Counted from the stretch's first letter, positions 24,488 through 33,596 are shown. The stretch is DNA of 64,000 nt from Bacillota bacterium (GCA_023443225.1 JAEZVF010000098.1:124001-188000), one strand, 5' to 3'. The notes: generated from the letters alone by a model not told the origin. Made by a program: numbers and translations.

Positions 24488-26372
24488 GAATCGTGACGAT
24501 TTAATGAAACTCCGTAGCCTCTATCAGAAAGCGATTGAAATGGAGAATAAAAGAATACTGGTATGTGCCGGAACCGGTTGTATTTCAAGTGGTTCACTTG
24601 AAATCTTTGATAAATTGACATCCATAATGAAGGAAAGAAATATTCCCTGCTCAGTTGAGCTACAGGTTGAACCCCATAGTGATTCTGAAGGAAAACATGA
24701 CCTGGTTGGAATTAAAAAAAGTGGCTGCCATGGATTTTGTGAACTGGGTCCATTGGTCAGAATTGAACCACAGGGATACTTATATACAAAGGTACAGCTA
24801 TCCGATTGCGAAGAAATCATTGAGAAAACCATTCTTTGCGGGGAGCATATCGAGAGGCTGGCATATCAAAAAGAGGGTACTATTTACAAGAAACAAAATG
24901 AGATTCCATTTTATAAAAGACAAACACGTCGTGTACTCGAACATTGTGGACATATTGATGCCACATCCATCAATGAATACATAGGAATGGGTGGTTATAC
25001 TGCATTTGAAAAAGCGCTGTTTGACATGAGTGCAGATGATATTATACAGGAAGTCACAGAATCCAGTCTTAGAGGAAGAGGGGGCGGAGGTTTCCCTGCA
25101 GGTCGTAAATGGTCACAGGTAAAGCGTCAAAAGGCAGAGCAAAAATATATTGTATGTAACGGAGATGAAGGCGATCCAGGTGCGTTTATGGACAGAAGTA
25201 TCATGGAGGGTGATCCTCATCGAATGCTGGAGGGCATGATGATTGCCGGATTAGCTTGTGGCGCTTCGGAAGGGTATATTTATGTTCGTGCAGAATATCC
25301 AATGGCGGTTAGTCGTTTGAAAACTGCAATTGCCGGAGCAATGGAATATGGCCTATTAGGAGACAACATACTTGGAACAAATTTCAGTTTTCATATACAT
25401 ATCAGCCGTGGTGCAGGTGCCTTTGTATGTGGTGAAGGAAGTGCATTAACAGCTTCTATTGAAGGAAAAAGAGGAATGCCAAGGGTAAAACCTCCAAGAA
25501 CCGTGGAACATGGACTGTTTGATATGCCTACAGTATTAAATAATGTAGAGACATTTGCCAATATTTCACTGATTATTAAGAATGGCTCCGAGTGGTATAA
25601 AAACATCGGTCCAGAGAATAGTCCTGGAACGAAAGCATTTGCACTCACTGGAAACATTGAGAATACCGGACTCATTGAAGTTCCTATGGGTACAACCTTA
25701 CGCGAAATAATCTTTGATATCGGTGGTGGTATGCGTAATGGTACGGAGTTTAAAGCGGTGCAAATCGGAGGACCGTCTGGTGGATGTTTGACAAAAGAGC
25801 ACTTAGATCTGCCGCTTGATTTTGATTCCTTAAAGAAGGCAGGAGCCATGATTGGTTCCGGTGGTCTGGTTGTTATGGATAGCAATACCTGTATGGTTGA
25901 AGTGGCACGTTTCTTTATGAACTTTACACAGAACGAATCTTGTGGAAAATGCGTTCCTTGTCGTGAAGGTACGAAGAGAATGCTTGCCATCTTAGAACGT
26001 ATTGTAGAGGGTAAGGGAGAAGATGGTGACATTGAGTTGCTCTTAGAACTTGCAGACACCATTTCTGCGACAGCTTTGTGTGGTCTTGGTAAAACAGCTG
26101 CCTTTCCAGTGGTTAGTACTATAAAAAGTTTCCGGGAAGAATACGAAGCACATATCTATGAAAAGAGATGTCCGGCCGGAACATGTCAGAGTTTAAAGAA
26201 GATACAGATTGTCCCAGAACTGTGTAAAGGTTGTTCAAAATGCTCAAGGTCCTGTCCAGTCAGTGCGATTACAGGAAAAGTGAAGGAGCCGTTTACAATA
26301 GATCAGACAACATGTATCAAATGCGGTGCTTGTATCGATAGCTGCCCATTTCATGCGATTACAGAAGGTTAA
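24480..26372 (+). CDS. hydB: NuoF-like NADH/flavin hydrogenase subunit, second copy (HydB)
   Basis: The 630-residue protein is about 35 residues longer than the copy at 15279-17066 because of an extended N terminus and a longer thioredoxin-like domain (VCAGTGCISSGSLE; KSGCHGFCELGP). It keeps RGRGGGGFPAGRKW, CNGDEGDPGAFMDR, ESCGKCVPCREGTKRM and two C-terminal [4Fe-4S] ferredoxin units (CKGCSKCSRSCP, CIKCGACIDSCP). It should bind NAD(H), FMN and several clusters. AAGGAGG lies within the end of the preceding gene. Confidence 0.95.
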   Translation: MLKNRDDLMKLRSLYQKAIEMENKRILVCAGTGCISSGSLEIFDKLTSIMKERNIPCSVELQVEPHSDSEGKHDLVGIKKSGCHGFCELGPLVRIEPQGYLYTKVQLSDCEEIIEKTILCGEHIERLAYQKEGTIYKKQNEIPFYKRQTRRVLEHCGHIDATSINEYIGMGGYTAFEKALFDMSADDIIQEVTESSLRGRGGGGFPAGRKWSQVKRQKAEQKYIVCNGDEGDPGAFMDRSIMEGDPHRMLEGMMIAGLACGASEGYIYVRAEYPMAVSRLKTAIAGAMEYGLLGDNILGTNFSFHIHISRGAGAFVCGEGSALTASIEGKRGMPRVKPPRTVEHGLFDMPTVLNNVETFANISLIIKNGSEWYKNIGPENSPGTKAFALTGNIENTGLIEVPMGTTLREIIFDIGGGMRNGTEFKAVQIGGPSGGCLTKEHLDLPLDFDSLKKAGAMIGSGGLVVMDSNTCMVEVARFFMNFTQNESCGKCVPCREGTKRMLAILERIVEGKGEDGDIELLLELADTISATALCGLGKTAAFPVVSTIKSFREEYEAHIYEKRCPAGTCQSLKKIQIVPELCKGCSKCSRSCPVSAITGKVKEPFTIDQTTCIKCGACIDSCPFHAITEG

Positions 26373-26457
26373 TCCATTCAAAAAAGTGCTTAACTTTAGG
26401 ATATAGCGAGGACTGATATGGGTTGCGCAAAGAACATGCGCAGGAACGGAGGAAATA

Positions 26458-28158
26458 ATGGAAAAGAATGAGTTTATGATTATTGATGGAATACCTGTTG
26501 AAATAAATGACGAAAAGAACCTTTTAGAGTTAATTCGAAAAATTGGAATTAAGATGCCTACCTTTTGTTACCACTCTGAACTTTCTGTATACGGAGCATG
26601 CAGAATGTGTATGGTAGAGAATCAATGGGGTGGACTGGATGCTGCCTGTTCAACTCCACCAAAGGCAGGAATGGAAGTTAAAACAAATACGGAAAAACTT
26701 CGCAAATATCGCAAGATGATTCTGGAATTACTACTAGCAAACCATTGCAGGGATTGTACAACTTGTGACAACAATGGAAAATGTAAATTACAAGACTTAG
26801 CAATGCGCTTTAATATAGAAGGAGTTCGTTTTCCTAATACTGCAGAAAAACCTAAAATTGATGATTCTTCCCTTTGTATCACCAGAGATGCAAACAAGTG
26901 TATCCTTTGTGGTGACTGCGTAAGAATGTGTAACGAAGTGCAAAATGTAGGTGCGATTGATTTTGCTCACAGAGGTTCGAAGATGACGATCAGTACGGCT
27001 TTCGATGCACCAATCGCAGAATCTCCATGTGTGGGATGTGGACAATGTGCTGCGGTATGTCCTACGGGAGCGATTGTAGTAAAAAATGATTTCCGAAATG
27101 TTTGGAAGTCTCTTGATGATAAAGATACCAAAGTTACGGTTCAAATTGCTCCGGCAGTACGTGTTGCAATGGGAAAAGAATTTGGACTTGCCGATGGCGA
27201 AGATACAATCGGTAAAATTGTTGCAGTATTAAGACGAATGGGATTTGATGAAATATATGATACCTCAACCGGTGCTGATCTGACAGTATTAGAAGAATCC
27301 AACGAACTCTTAAAAAGATTGGAAAGTGGAAACCATACTATGCCGCTCTTTACCTCCTGTTGTCCTGCATGGGTAAACTTCTGCGAGAAAAATTATCCGG
27401 AAATACTACCGAATGTTTCCAGCTGCCGTTCACCAATGGAAATGTTTGCTTCCATTATCCGTGAGCAAAACAGTAATTCTTCAAGAAAAGCAGTTCACGT
27501 TGCTATCATGCCTTGTACTGCTAAGAAATTTGAAGCAGCTCGTGAAGAATTTAAAATTGATGGTACCCCGAATGTGGATTATGTAATCACAACTCAGGAA
27601 TTGATTCAGATGATTAAAGAATCCGGAATCATATTTGAAGAATTGGAACCAGAAGCAGTTGATATGCCATTTGGAACCATGACCGGTGCAGGTGTGATTT
27701 TTGGTGTCACAGGTGGTGTAACCGAAGCGGTACTTCGCCGATTATCTTCGGACAAATCCAAAACAGCTCTCATGTCCATAGCTTATCAGGGTGTTCGCGG
27801 CATGAAAGGTGTAAAAGAAACCAGTATACAGTTTGGCGACAGAGAGGTAAAGATTGCTGTTGTGAGCGGTTTAAATAATGCCAGTGAATTGATACAGAGA
27901 ATCAAGGATGGAGAACACTATGACTTTGTTGAAGTGATGGCATGTCCTGGAGGTTGTGTCTGTGGTGCCGGACAACCATTTGCCATAGCATCTGTAAAGG
28001 AAAGCCGTGGGAAAGGTCTTTATTCTGCTGATAAGCTTTCCAATATAAAACGTTCCGAGGAGAATCCTTTAATGATGTCCCTATATAATGGAATTCTTAA
28101 AGGAAAGGTACATGAACTCCTACATGTTCATTATACAACCAAAAAGGAGGGCGAGTAA
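26458..28158 (+). CDS. hydA: [FeFe] hydrogenase catalytic subunit, second trimeric enzyme (HydA)
   Basis: The 566-residue protein has the same domain order as the product of 13501-15243: [2Fe-2S] (Cys37, 48, 51, 64), a His-Cys segment (NHCRDCTTC, residues 95-103), two [4Fe-4S] units and the H-cluster domain. L1 is the canonical TSCCPAW (299-305), L2 is MPCTAKKFE, and L3 is EVMACPGGCVCGAGQP, where most enzymes have VNGGGQP. It is Rex-linked through the operon promoter. Two different bifurcating-type enzymes may let the cell run H2 evolution under different redox conditions. GGAGG precedes the start. Confidence 0.95.
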   Translation: MEKNEFMIIDGIPVEINDEKNLLELIRKIGIKMPTFCYHSELSVYGACRMCMVENQWGGLDAACSTPPKAGMEVKTNTEKLRKYRKMILELLLANHCRDCTTCDNNGKCKLQDLAMRFNIEGVRFPNTAEKPKIDDSSLCITRDANKCILCGDCVRMCNEVQNVGAIDFAHRGSKMTISTAFDAPIAESPCVGCGQCAAVCPTGAIVVKNDFRNVWKSLDDKDTKVTVQIAPAVRVAMGKEFGLADGEDTIGKIVAVLRRMGFDEIYDTSTGADLTVLEESNELLKRLESGNHTMPLFTSCCPAWVNFCEKNYPEILPNVSSCRSPMEMFASIIREQNSNSSRKAVHVAIMPCTAKKFEAAREEFKIDGTPNVDYVITTQELIQMIKESGIIFEELEPEAVDMPFGTMTGAGVIFGVTGGVTEAVLRRLSSDKSKTALMSIAYQGVRGMKGVKETSIQFGDREVKIAVVSGLNNASELIQRIKDGEHYDFVEVMACPGGCVCGAGQPFAIASVKESRGKGLYSADKLSNIKRSEENPLMMSLYNGILKGKVHELLHVHYTTKKEGE

Positions 28159-28159
28159 T

Positions 28160-28414
28160 ATGACAGAATTAAATGTCTGCATTGGAAGTGCCTGTCATCT
28201 GAAAGGTTCGTATAATGTTATACAGGTATTTCAACAGCTGATCGAAGAACATTTACTTCATGATAAGCTTGATTTTAAGGGCACGTTTTGTATGAAGGAA
28301 TGCCAAAATAAGGGGGTTTCCGTTACCTTTGACGGTCAAAAATATAACGTCACTCCGGAAACTGCCAGTGAATTCTTTAAAAATACTATTTTAGTTCAAA
28401 TGGAATCCAAATAA
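28160..28414 (+). CDS. Small [2Fe-2S] thioredoxin-like ferredoxin
   Basis: The 84-residue protein is a single thioredoxin-like [2Fe-2S] domain with cysteines in CIGSACHLKG and FCMKECQNKGV. It starts one base after the hydA stop, with AAGGAGG inside the hydA end, so it is coupled to hydA. A close relative (80 residues, CIGSSCHLKG) is at 33070-33312 at the head of the group C/B operon. It is probably an accessory electron carrier or extra subunit of the hydrogenase. Confidence 0.9.
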   Translation: MTELNVCIGSACHLKGSYNVIQVFQQLIEEHLLHDKLDFKGTFCMKECQNKGVSVTFDGQKYNVTPETASEFFKNTILVQMESK

Positions 28415-28471
28415 ACTAAAATTCTATTTTATATATAAGCTTTTTTCATTTTCATTTTTTGTTTAGGATAA

Positions 28472-28513
28472 ATAAGGAGTATATAGGTTTTATATTACCT
28501 ATATACTCCTTAT
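28472..28513. terminator. Hairpin between convergent hydrogenase operons
   Basis: A perfect 16-bp stem (28472-28487 with 28498-28513) has a 10-base loop. T-runs are not directly attached on either side, so termination strength is uncertain, but the position between two convergent stops supports a bidirectional terminator. Confidence 0.65.
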
Positions 28514-28526
28514 GTTTGTGGATTAT

Positions 28527-29984
28527 CTATTTTCTATGCAATGAAAACTCATATGATCCATAAGAGTCCAGATTCTCATGAATATCACGATTATCAGCCT
28601 TGGCAAATAATTTATCACGGTTAGAACCAGCAACTCTACCGGTTAGGATACTACCAGGACCATTCACGCATCCTCCTTCACAAACCATACCTTCTAAGAA
28701 ATCTTCCGGCAGTTTACCTGCCTTCATAAGCATTAGAGCTTTCTTACATTCTGCAGCGCCGTTACATACTTTAACCGCAATGTTGGTGTCCCCATTACTT
28801 TCTTTTAAGGATTGCATCACAGATGCCGTTACACCACCGGATGTGCTAAACTTTTTACCGTAAAGACTGCCCTGCTGTACGTTGCCTTTGAATGCCTTCG
28901 GTTCCACATTCTTTGCACGTAACATAGCATATAGTTCCTCCAGTGTTATAGCATAATCTGCACCGTTTAAAGTTATGGAGTCTAAGACTTCTCCCTTTTT
29001 CGCAATGCATGGACCAATAAACACACAGACAGCACCAGGATGCATGGCTTTGATGAGTCTTGCGGTTGCAGTCATTGGAGATATGGTAGTTGACATATTA
29101 TCAATTAGTTCGGGAAAATGATTACGGATCATTTTAACGAAGGCAGGACAACAGGAGGTTGTCATTTTATTTCCTGCTTGATGAGCATCTGCCCATTCTT
29201 CGGCTTCACTGGAAGCAACAAAGTCTGCACCCAGGGAAACTTCATAAAGACCATCAAACCCCAACTCCTTTAAGGCTTCTGTCATACTGCCAAAGGAAAT
29301 ATGGGCACCAAACTGCCCTTCCCACGCTGGTGCTAACATGGCATAAACGGGAATATCAGGTTGCTTTAACATCGTTATGACATCAACCATAAAGGAACGG
29401 TCAGAAATGGCGCCAAATGGGCAGTCTTTAATGCATTCACCGCAATGGATGCATTTATCTTCATCTATTACTACAATATTATGCTCATCCATGGAAATGG
29501 CATCTACAGGACAACTTCTTTTGCAAGGACGCATAAGGTCAGCGATTGCGTTATAAGGGCATGCCTGTGTACATTTGCCACATTCCTTGCATAAATTGGA
29601 ATCAATATGAGCACGATCTCTTAACATCGTGATAGCACCAAAATGACATGCTTCCAGACATCGTTTGCCAACACATTTCTGACAGTTATCCGTTACAACA
29701 AAACGTGTAATAGGGCAGCCTTCACATGCTGAATTAATGATTTGTATTATATTTTCACTCTTCTTATTGGCAGATGCTGGCTTGCCTTCTGCAAGACGGA
29801 TTCTCTGACGAATAATTTCTCTTTCTTTGTAGATGCAGCAACGAAAATTAGCCTGGGGACCAGGGATTAGATCAAAAGGTAGGGTTTCTTTCTTTTCCTC
29901 CAGTTCATTTTCAAAGGCAAGTTTTGCGACTCCAAAAAGGACTTCTTGTTTAATGGTATCAATATTTGTATTTATGCCTAGCAT
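28527..29984 (-). CDS. Group-B [FeFe] hydrogenase
   Basis: The 485-residue protein has a distinctive Cys-rich N-terminal part (CEGCPITRF; CQKCVGKRCLEACHFG; CKECGKCTQACPYNA), then a further [4Fe-4S] unit (CIHCGECIKDCPFG) and the H-cluster domain. L1 is TSCCPAF (276-282), L2 is GPCIAKKGE and L3 is GMVCEGGCVNGPG (Cys435, Cys439). TSCCPAF and the N-terminal cluster pattern are typical of group B, whose physiological role is not settled. It is the last gene of a leftward operon after a PP2C phosphatase. AAGGAG precedes the start. Confidence 0.92.
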   Translation of the reverse strand: MLGINTNIDTIKQEVLFGVAKLAFENELEEKKETLPFDLIPGPQANFRCCIYKEREIIRQRIRLAEGKPASANKKSENIIQIINSACEGCPITRFVVTDNCQKCVGKRCLEACHFGAITMLRDRAHIDSNLCKECGKCTQACPYNAIADLMRPCKRSCPVDAISMDEHNIVVIDEDKCIHCGECIKDCPFGAISDRSFMVDVITMLKQPDIPVYAMLAPAWEGQFGAHISFGSMTEALKELGFDGLYEVSLGADFVASSEAEEWADAHQAGNKMTTSCCPAFVKMIRNHFPELIDNMSTTISPMTATARLIKAMHPGAVCVFIGPCIAKKGEVLDSITLNGADYAITLEELYAMLRAKNVEPKAFKGNVQQGSLYGKKFSTSGGVTASVMQSLKESNGDTNIAVKVCNGAAECKKALMLMKAGKLPEDFLEGMVCEGGCVNGPGSILTGRVAGSNRDKLFAKADNRDIHENLDSYGSYEFSLHRK

Positions 29985-30013
29985 GATTTACTCCTTATCG
30001 TTCTACTGCGTTA

Positions 30014-31216
30014 CTAATAGTATTTAACGGTTACTTTTTTGCCCATTTTTACGACGGTTTCTTTGAATTGTTCCACTAGATTCATACGTATGCTTAGATC
30101 AAACGGTAAGCCAGTGTTTTGATGTGCTTCATTCATTGCTTTACCAACAAACATATTTAAGACAGTACAGTCTTCAATAATTAATTTTGCTATCTGAGAA
30201 CCACCATTTTCTTTATCTAGCTCATCAAAGAAATCTTCATCAATAGGACCATCCGTAAAACGCTTCATTATGGACAGAGCACGGGAGAGCGTCAATACTC
30301 CTTCCGTTACTAAATCAATACCATCTATTTGTGCGGTAGGAGGTAGAGCCGGATCAGTATAATTTAAGGAGGTCTGAATTGGTCTGTCAAGTATACGGGA
30401 AGCGATATTGGCACTGGTACCTCCACAGATTATCTTTCTTGCAGAATCCTTCATAAAATCATCTATCAGAAGAGAATCTGCCCCTATGTCAGAAGGTGGT
30501 CCGGTAAATAGATTTATTGTTTTGCTAGTTATAATCTTGGCAACTGCAACTGTAGTATCATCACCTGGAACCTGCATATATAGATCGTCGCAGGCCTGGG
30601 TAAGTGTTGTAGCAAGTCTTACAGCAGAAAGTGTGGCAGAGGTTGCTTTAAGTGCATACTCTGCCATACTGTTCCAAGTCCAGCCAAAGTTAAGAATTTT
30701 ACCCACTCCAGCGTGAATGACTCCGTCACTCATTAAGATAAAATAGTCATTTAACTTGACCTGAAAACGATATTCACGAATTGTTTTCTGTTCAATGGTT
30801 CTTTCAAAATAAGGTACTTTAAGCAGCCGGCCATTCCGAATAAAGACACAGCTTGGGTTGTCGAATTCAACCAAGTAAGCTTCTCCCTTATGAAATATCT
30901 GCAATATACTAAAGGTAGAATAGGCAACCTGTCTAACTTGACAAACGGGTAGTGTTTTGGCTATAGTTTCTACACATTCATCGATACTTGCGCCATTTAA
31001 AATCATAGTACCCAGTATTTTGGAAGTGAGTGTAGCAAGGATATTCGCTTTTACCCCACTGCCCATACCGTCAGCCAGTATCATAATATCAGAATCTTCG
31101 GTTTTTAATATTTCGACCTTATCACCGCAAAGTTCCTCATGATGCTTATTTAAGCTTTTATATGCGGCATCGATACTTATATTCATTATTTCATCTGTTT
31201 TATCTTTATAAAGCAC
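30014..31216 (-). CDS. SpoIIE/RsbU-type PP2C phosphatase of the hydrogenase operon
   Basis: The 400-residue protein has a PP2C-like phosphatase domain in the N-terminal 230 residues: metal-binding Asp in ILADGMGSGVKA, LMSDGVIHAGVG, and PGDDTTVAVAKI. The C-terminal 170 residues form a separate, unrecognised domain with a small-residue-rich segment (KIICGGTSANIASRIL). No sensor or membrane segment is present. It is coded directly between the PAS-containing group-C hydrogenase and the group-B enzyme, a linkage reported for sensory hydrogenases. It probably dephosphorylates a STAS-type or other protein. The GTG start at 31216 has GAGGTG about 8 bases upstream. Confidence 0.88.
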   Translation of the reverse strand: MLYKDKTDEIMNISIDAAYKSLNKHHEELCGDKVEILKTEDSDIMILADGMGSGVKANILATLTSKILGTMILNGASIDECVETIAKTLPVCQVRQVAYSTFSILQIFHKGEAYLVEFDNPSCVFIRNGRLLKVPYFERTIEQKTIREYRFQVKLNDYFILMSDGVIHAGVGKILNFGWTWNSMAEYALKATSATLSAVRLATTLTQACDDLYMQVPGDDTTVAVAKIITSKTINLFTGPPSDIGADSLLIDDFMKDSARKIICGGTSANIASRILDRPIQTSLNYTDPALPPTAQIDGIDLVTEGVLTLSRALSIMKRFTDGPIDEDFFDELDKENGGSQIAKLIIEDCTVLNMFVGKAMNEAHQNTGLPFDLSIRMNLVEQFKETVVKMGKKVTVKYY

Positions 31217-31274
31217 TTTATCTGCACCTCTCTGTCAAACCACGACGAATTAAGTCACATCGGCTCTTATTGTA

Positions 31275-33014
31275 CTATTTCTTCGGGACCTGGTCAACCC
31301 CATCATAAAGAATTGTATCTCGCAACTTCGTTAGGGTTACTTTAGTTTCAGCAGTTGTTTCACCAAGTAGTCCAGCTATCTGCTGTGCTACGAGCATTTG
31401 CTTATCGATTACTTTTTGAGCCATCTCAATGGTGTCAACCTTTACTTTATAAGCCTGTTTATTATTTTCTTCTTCCTTTGTAATGTCTTGAAAGATTCCT
31501 AATACTGCATTTTGTTCACTTACATATACAATATTTTGGAGTGTTGTCAGTCCACGATCGGGATATTCTACCTTTTTGCCCATAATAGCTTCATGGGTAG
31601 TCAATACCTCTTCAAAATCGCTATGATCGATTAATTCATAAAGATACATTTCTTTCGCTTTGGCCCTCGAAATATGAAAATATAATTCTGCAGCACCGCT
31701 GAATTCAACAATCTTCATTTCGGAATCCACTAAAAGGATGACATTTGGAGTGGTTTCCAGTACAACATTTGCCATGGATTGGGCCTTGGCATGCATATAA
31801 GGAATACACATGGTAAGTTCTGCTTTTCCTTGAATGACTGCGATAGCTTTTTCTTGGCAGCTGGAATATCCACAGGCTCCACAGTTTAATTTATCCTCTG
31901 GTTTTATTTTACCTATCTTAATTAAGATATTATTTATTTGCTCAATGGAAGGCAGTTCATCCTTTGATGAACGGTTTAAAAAGGTCTTATGAAAGTTAAT
32001 GTTATTCCCATCATCAAACAAATTCATTGTAGTCATGGGAAGCTTTGGAATTGTTTCTTCCATATCTAATTTTACTTTAAACCTTGATATAGAGGAAGTG
32101 TCTACAGCAGGTCCTTTTATACAACCACCACAGCATAGGTCGGCTTCAATAAAACAACCAGATACTTCGCCCTTTTCCATACTTTTCAATAATTCAATGC
32201 AATTATCTATACCATGTACATAAAATTTACGGTAGGAATCCCGAGTATTTCCTGAGGCTAAAACCGAAGAAAGTACCCCGCTGCTGATAGGATACAAACG
32301 ATTCACCATGGGATTCGGGTTTTCAAAAGCGGTATCTTCTAAGTCCATGATGTTGATATTCTTTTCCTTGAGCCATTCTTCCACTTCGGTAAAGTTTATT
32401 ACAGCATCTACATAGCCTTCTGTTCTTGGGTCACCTTCTGCTTCACGTTTTTTTGCGATACAAGGACCTAGAAATACAACTTTTACATCGTTACCCATCA
32501 TTTTACGAATTAACTTGGCATGTGCAATCATTGGGGAAACCACAGGAGCCATATATTTCGTAAGACTGGGGTAATAGATTTCAATCAAGTCGTTTACACT
32601 TGGACAACAGGTGGTGATGATATTTTCCATCTTACCGGCAGATAAGAGTTTCTCATACTCATCGGTAACATAGGCCGCACCTTCTGCGGTTTCACGAATC
32701 ATGGTGAAACCTAATTTCTTTAAGGCAGTAACTACCTGTCCCGGTGTTTTATATTGTAATATACCCGCATAAGCGGGAGCAATGGAAACAACGGTTGGAA
32801 TACCATCTTTTAAGTATGATTTTACCATGTCAAGATCACTAATAAAGGTTTTTGCGTTTTGAGGACATGCTTCAAGACACTGGCCACAGAGAATACATTT
32901 TTCATTCATAATCTGAGCCTGTTCATCTTTTACCATAATAGCTTTTACATGACAGGTGCGTACACATTTATAGCAATTCTTACATTTTGCTTCTTTAAAT
33001 CCAATAACATTCAT
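31275..33014 (-). CDS. hydS: Group-C [FeFe] hydrogenase with PAS domain (HydS type)
   Basis: The 579-residue protein has N-terminal [4Fe-4S] units (CKNCYKCVRTCH; CILCGQCLEACP), an H-cluster domain with L1 TTCCPSV (134-140), L2 LGPCIAKKRE and L3 ADLCCGGCIKGP (Cys294/295, Cys298), a four-Cys Fe-S domain (LNCGACGYSSC with TMC, residues 377-403), a PAS domain (about 415-525) and a helical C-terminal tail. This is the layout of the putative H2-sensing group C. Output is probably through the tail or the adjacent phosphatase. The ATG at 33014 (MNVIGF) has GGAG 5 bases upstream and is preferred to the TTG at 33035. Confidence 0.92.
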   Translation of the reverse strand: MNVIGFKEAKCKNCYKCVRTCHVKAIMVKDEQAQIMNEKCILCGQCLEACPQNAKTFISDLDMVKSYLKDGIPTVVSIAPAYAGILQYKTPGQVVTALKKLGFTMIRETAEGAAYVTDEYEKLLSAGKMENIITTCCPSVNDLIEIYYPSLTKYMAPVVSPMIAHAKLIRKMMGNDVKVVFLGPCIAKKREAEGDPRTEGYVDAVINFTEVEEWLKEKNINIMDLEDTAFENPNPMVNRLYPISSGVLSSVLASGNTRDSYRKFYVHGIDNCIELLKSMEKGEVSGCFIEADLCCGGCIKGPAVDTSSISRFKVKLDMEETIPKLPMTTMNLFDDGNNINFHKTFLNRSSKDELPSIEQINNILIKIGKIKPEDKLNCGACGYSSCQEKAIAVIQGKAELTMCIPYMHAKAQSMANVVLETTPNVILLVDSEMKIVEFSGAAELYFHISRAKAKEMYLYELIDHSDFEEVLTTHEAIMGKKVEYPDRGLTTLQNIVYVSEQNAVLGIFQDITKEEENNKQAYKVKVDTIEMAQKVIDKQMLVAQQIAGLLGETTAETKVTLTKLRDTILYDGVDQVPKK

Positions 33015-33069
33015 ATAAACTCCAATCTGCCGCAAGAGCAGGCATAAAAAGGGATGTGGTTAGAGCATA

Positions 33070-33312
33070 TTAATTCAGTCTTTTAAGAACCTGCTCCAGG
33101 AAGAATTCTTCCGTGTCCTCTGGTCTAAGTGAAAAAAGAGTATCATTTATCTTAACACATACACCTTTAACACATTCACCAATACAAAATGACCCGTTTA
33201 GTTCTACTTTATCTTCTATTTTATGTACAGCGATTAATTCTTTCAATGATTGTACGATTTCTCTGGATCCTTTTAGATGACAGGAGCTTCCAATACATAT
33301 CGTGATTACCAT
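33070..33312 (-). CDS. Small [2Fe-2S] thioredoxin-like ferredoxin, operon head
   Basis: The 80-residue protein has cysteines in CIGSSCHLKG and FCIGECVKGVCV. It is a clear relative of the ferredoxin at 28160-28414, but sits first instead of last in its operon (ferredoxin, hydS, PP2C, group-B hydrogenase). It is a likely electron partner of one of these hydrogenases. TAGGAGGG lies before the start. Confidence 0.88.
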   Translation of the reverse strand: MVITICIGSSCHLKGSREIVQSLKELIAVHKIEDKVELNGSFCIGECVKGVCVKINDTLFSLRPEDTEEFFLEQVLKRLN

Positions 33313-33331
33313 GTTACACCCTCCTAAAAGA

Positions 33332-33349
33332 TTGTTTTTAATTTAACAA
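33332..33349. promoter_or_regulatory. Rex-like operator in the hydS operon leader
   Basis: TTGTTTTTAATTTAACAA matches TTGTTAA-N4-TTAACAA with two mismatches in the left arm. It lies just downstream of the predicted transcription start and upstream of the Shine-Dalgarno site, where a bound repressor would act as a roadblock. Confidence 0.5.
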
Positions 33350-33361
33350 AGTATTAAATTA

Positions 33362-33390
33362 ATTCTAACATGTTATGCTAGTACTGTCAA
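33362..33390 (-). promoter_or_regulatory. Sigma-A promoter of the hydS operon
   Basis: On the minus strand a perfect TTGACA (33390-33385), a 17-base spacer and TAGAAT (33367-33362) lie 50 bases before the ferredoxin start. Confidence 0.75.
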
Positions 33391-33596
33391 AGTATATTTA
33401 TAAGTTTTCAATAGGGTTCTTTTGGCTTTTTATCTATTTATAGAGTCAGGATAGGAAACACTATGAAACTTACTTTCCTTCAAGGATGGATTAATTTGGT
33501 TAAATAATTAACACCTACAAGCTCTTTGCTTTACTGAGTAATTTGCCAAAAGCCTCTGCAGCCAACATTCAGTGATGGATAGAAAAAAATTTTCAG

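Noticed and set aside
25391..26062. 223-codon minus-strand frame opposite the NuoF-like gene
   Set aside because: It lies wholly inside a well-supported hydrogenase gene, has Pro/Ser-rich antisense composition and no ribosome site.
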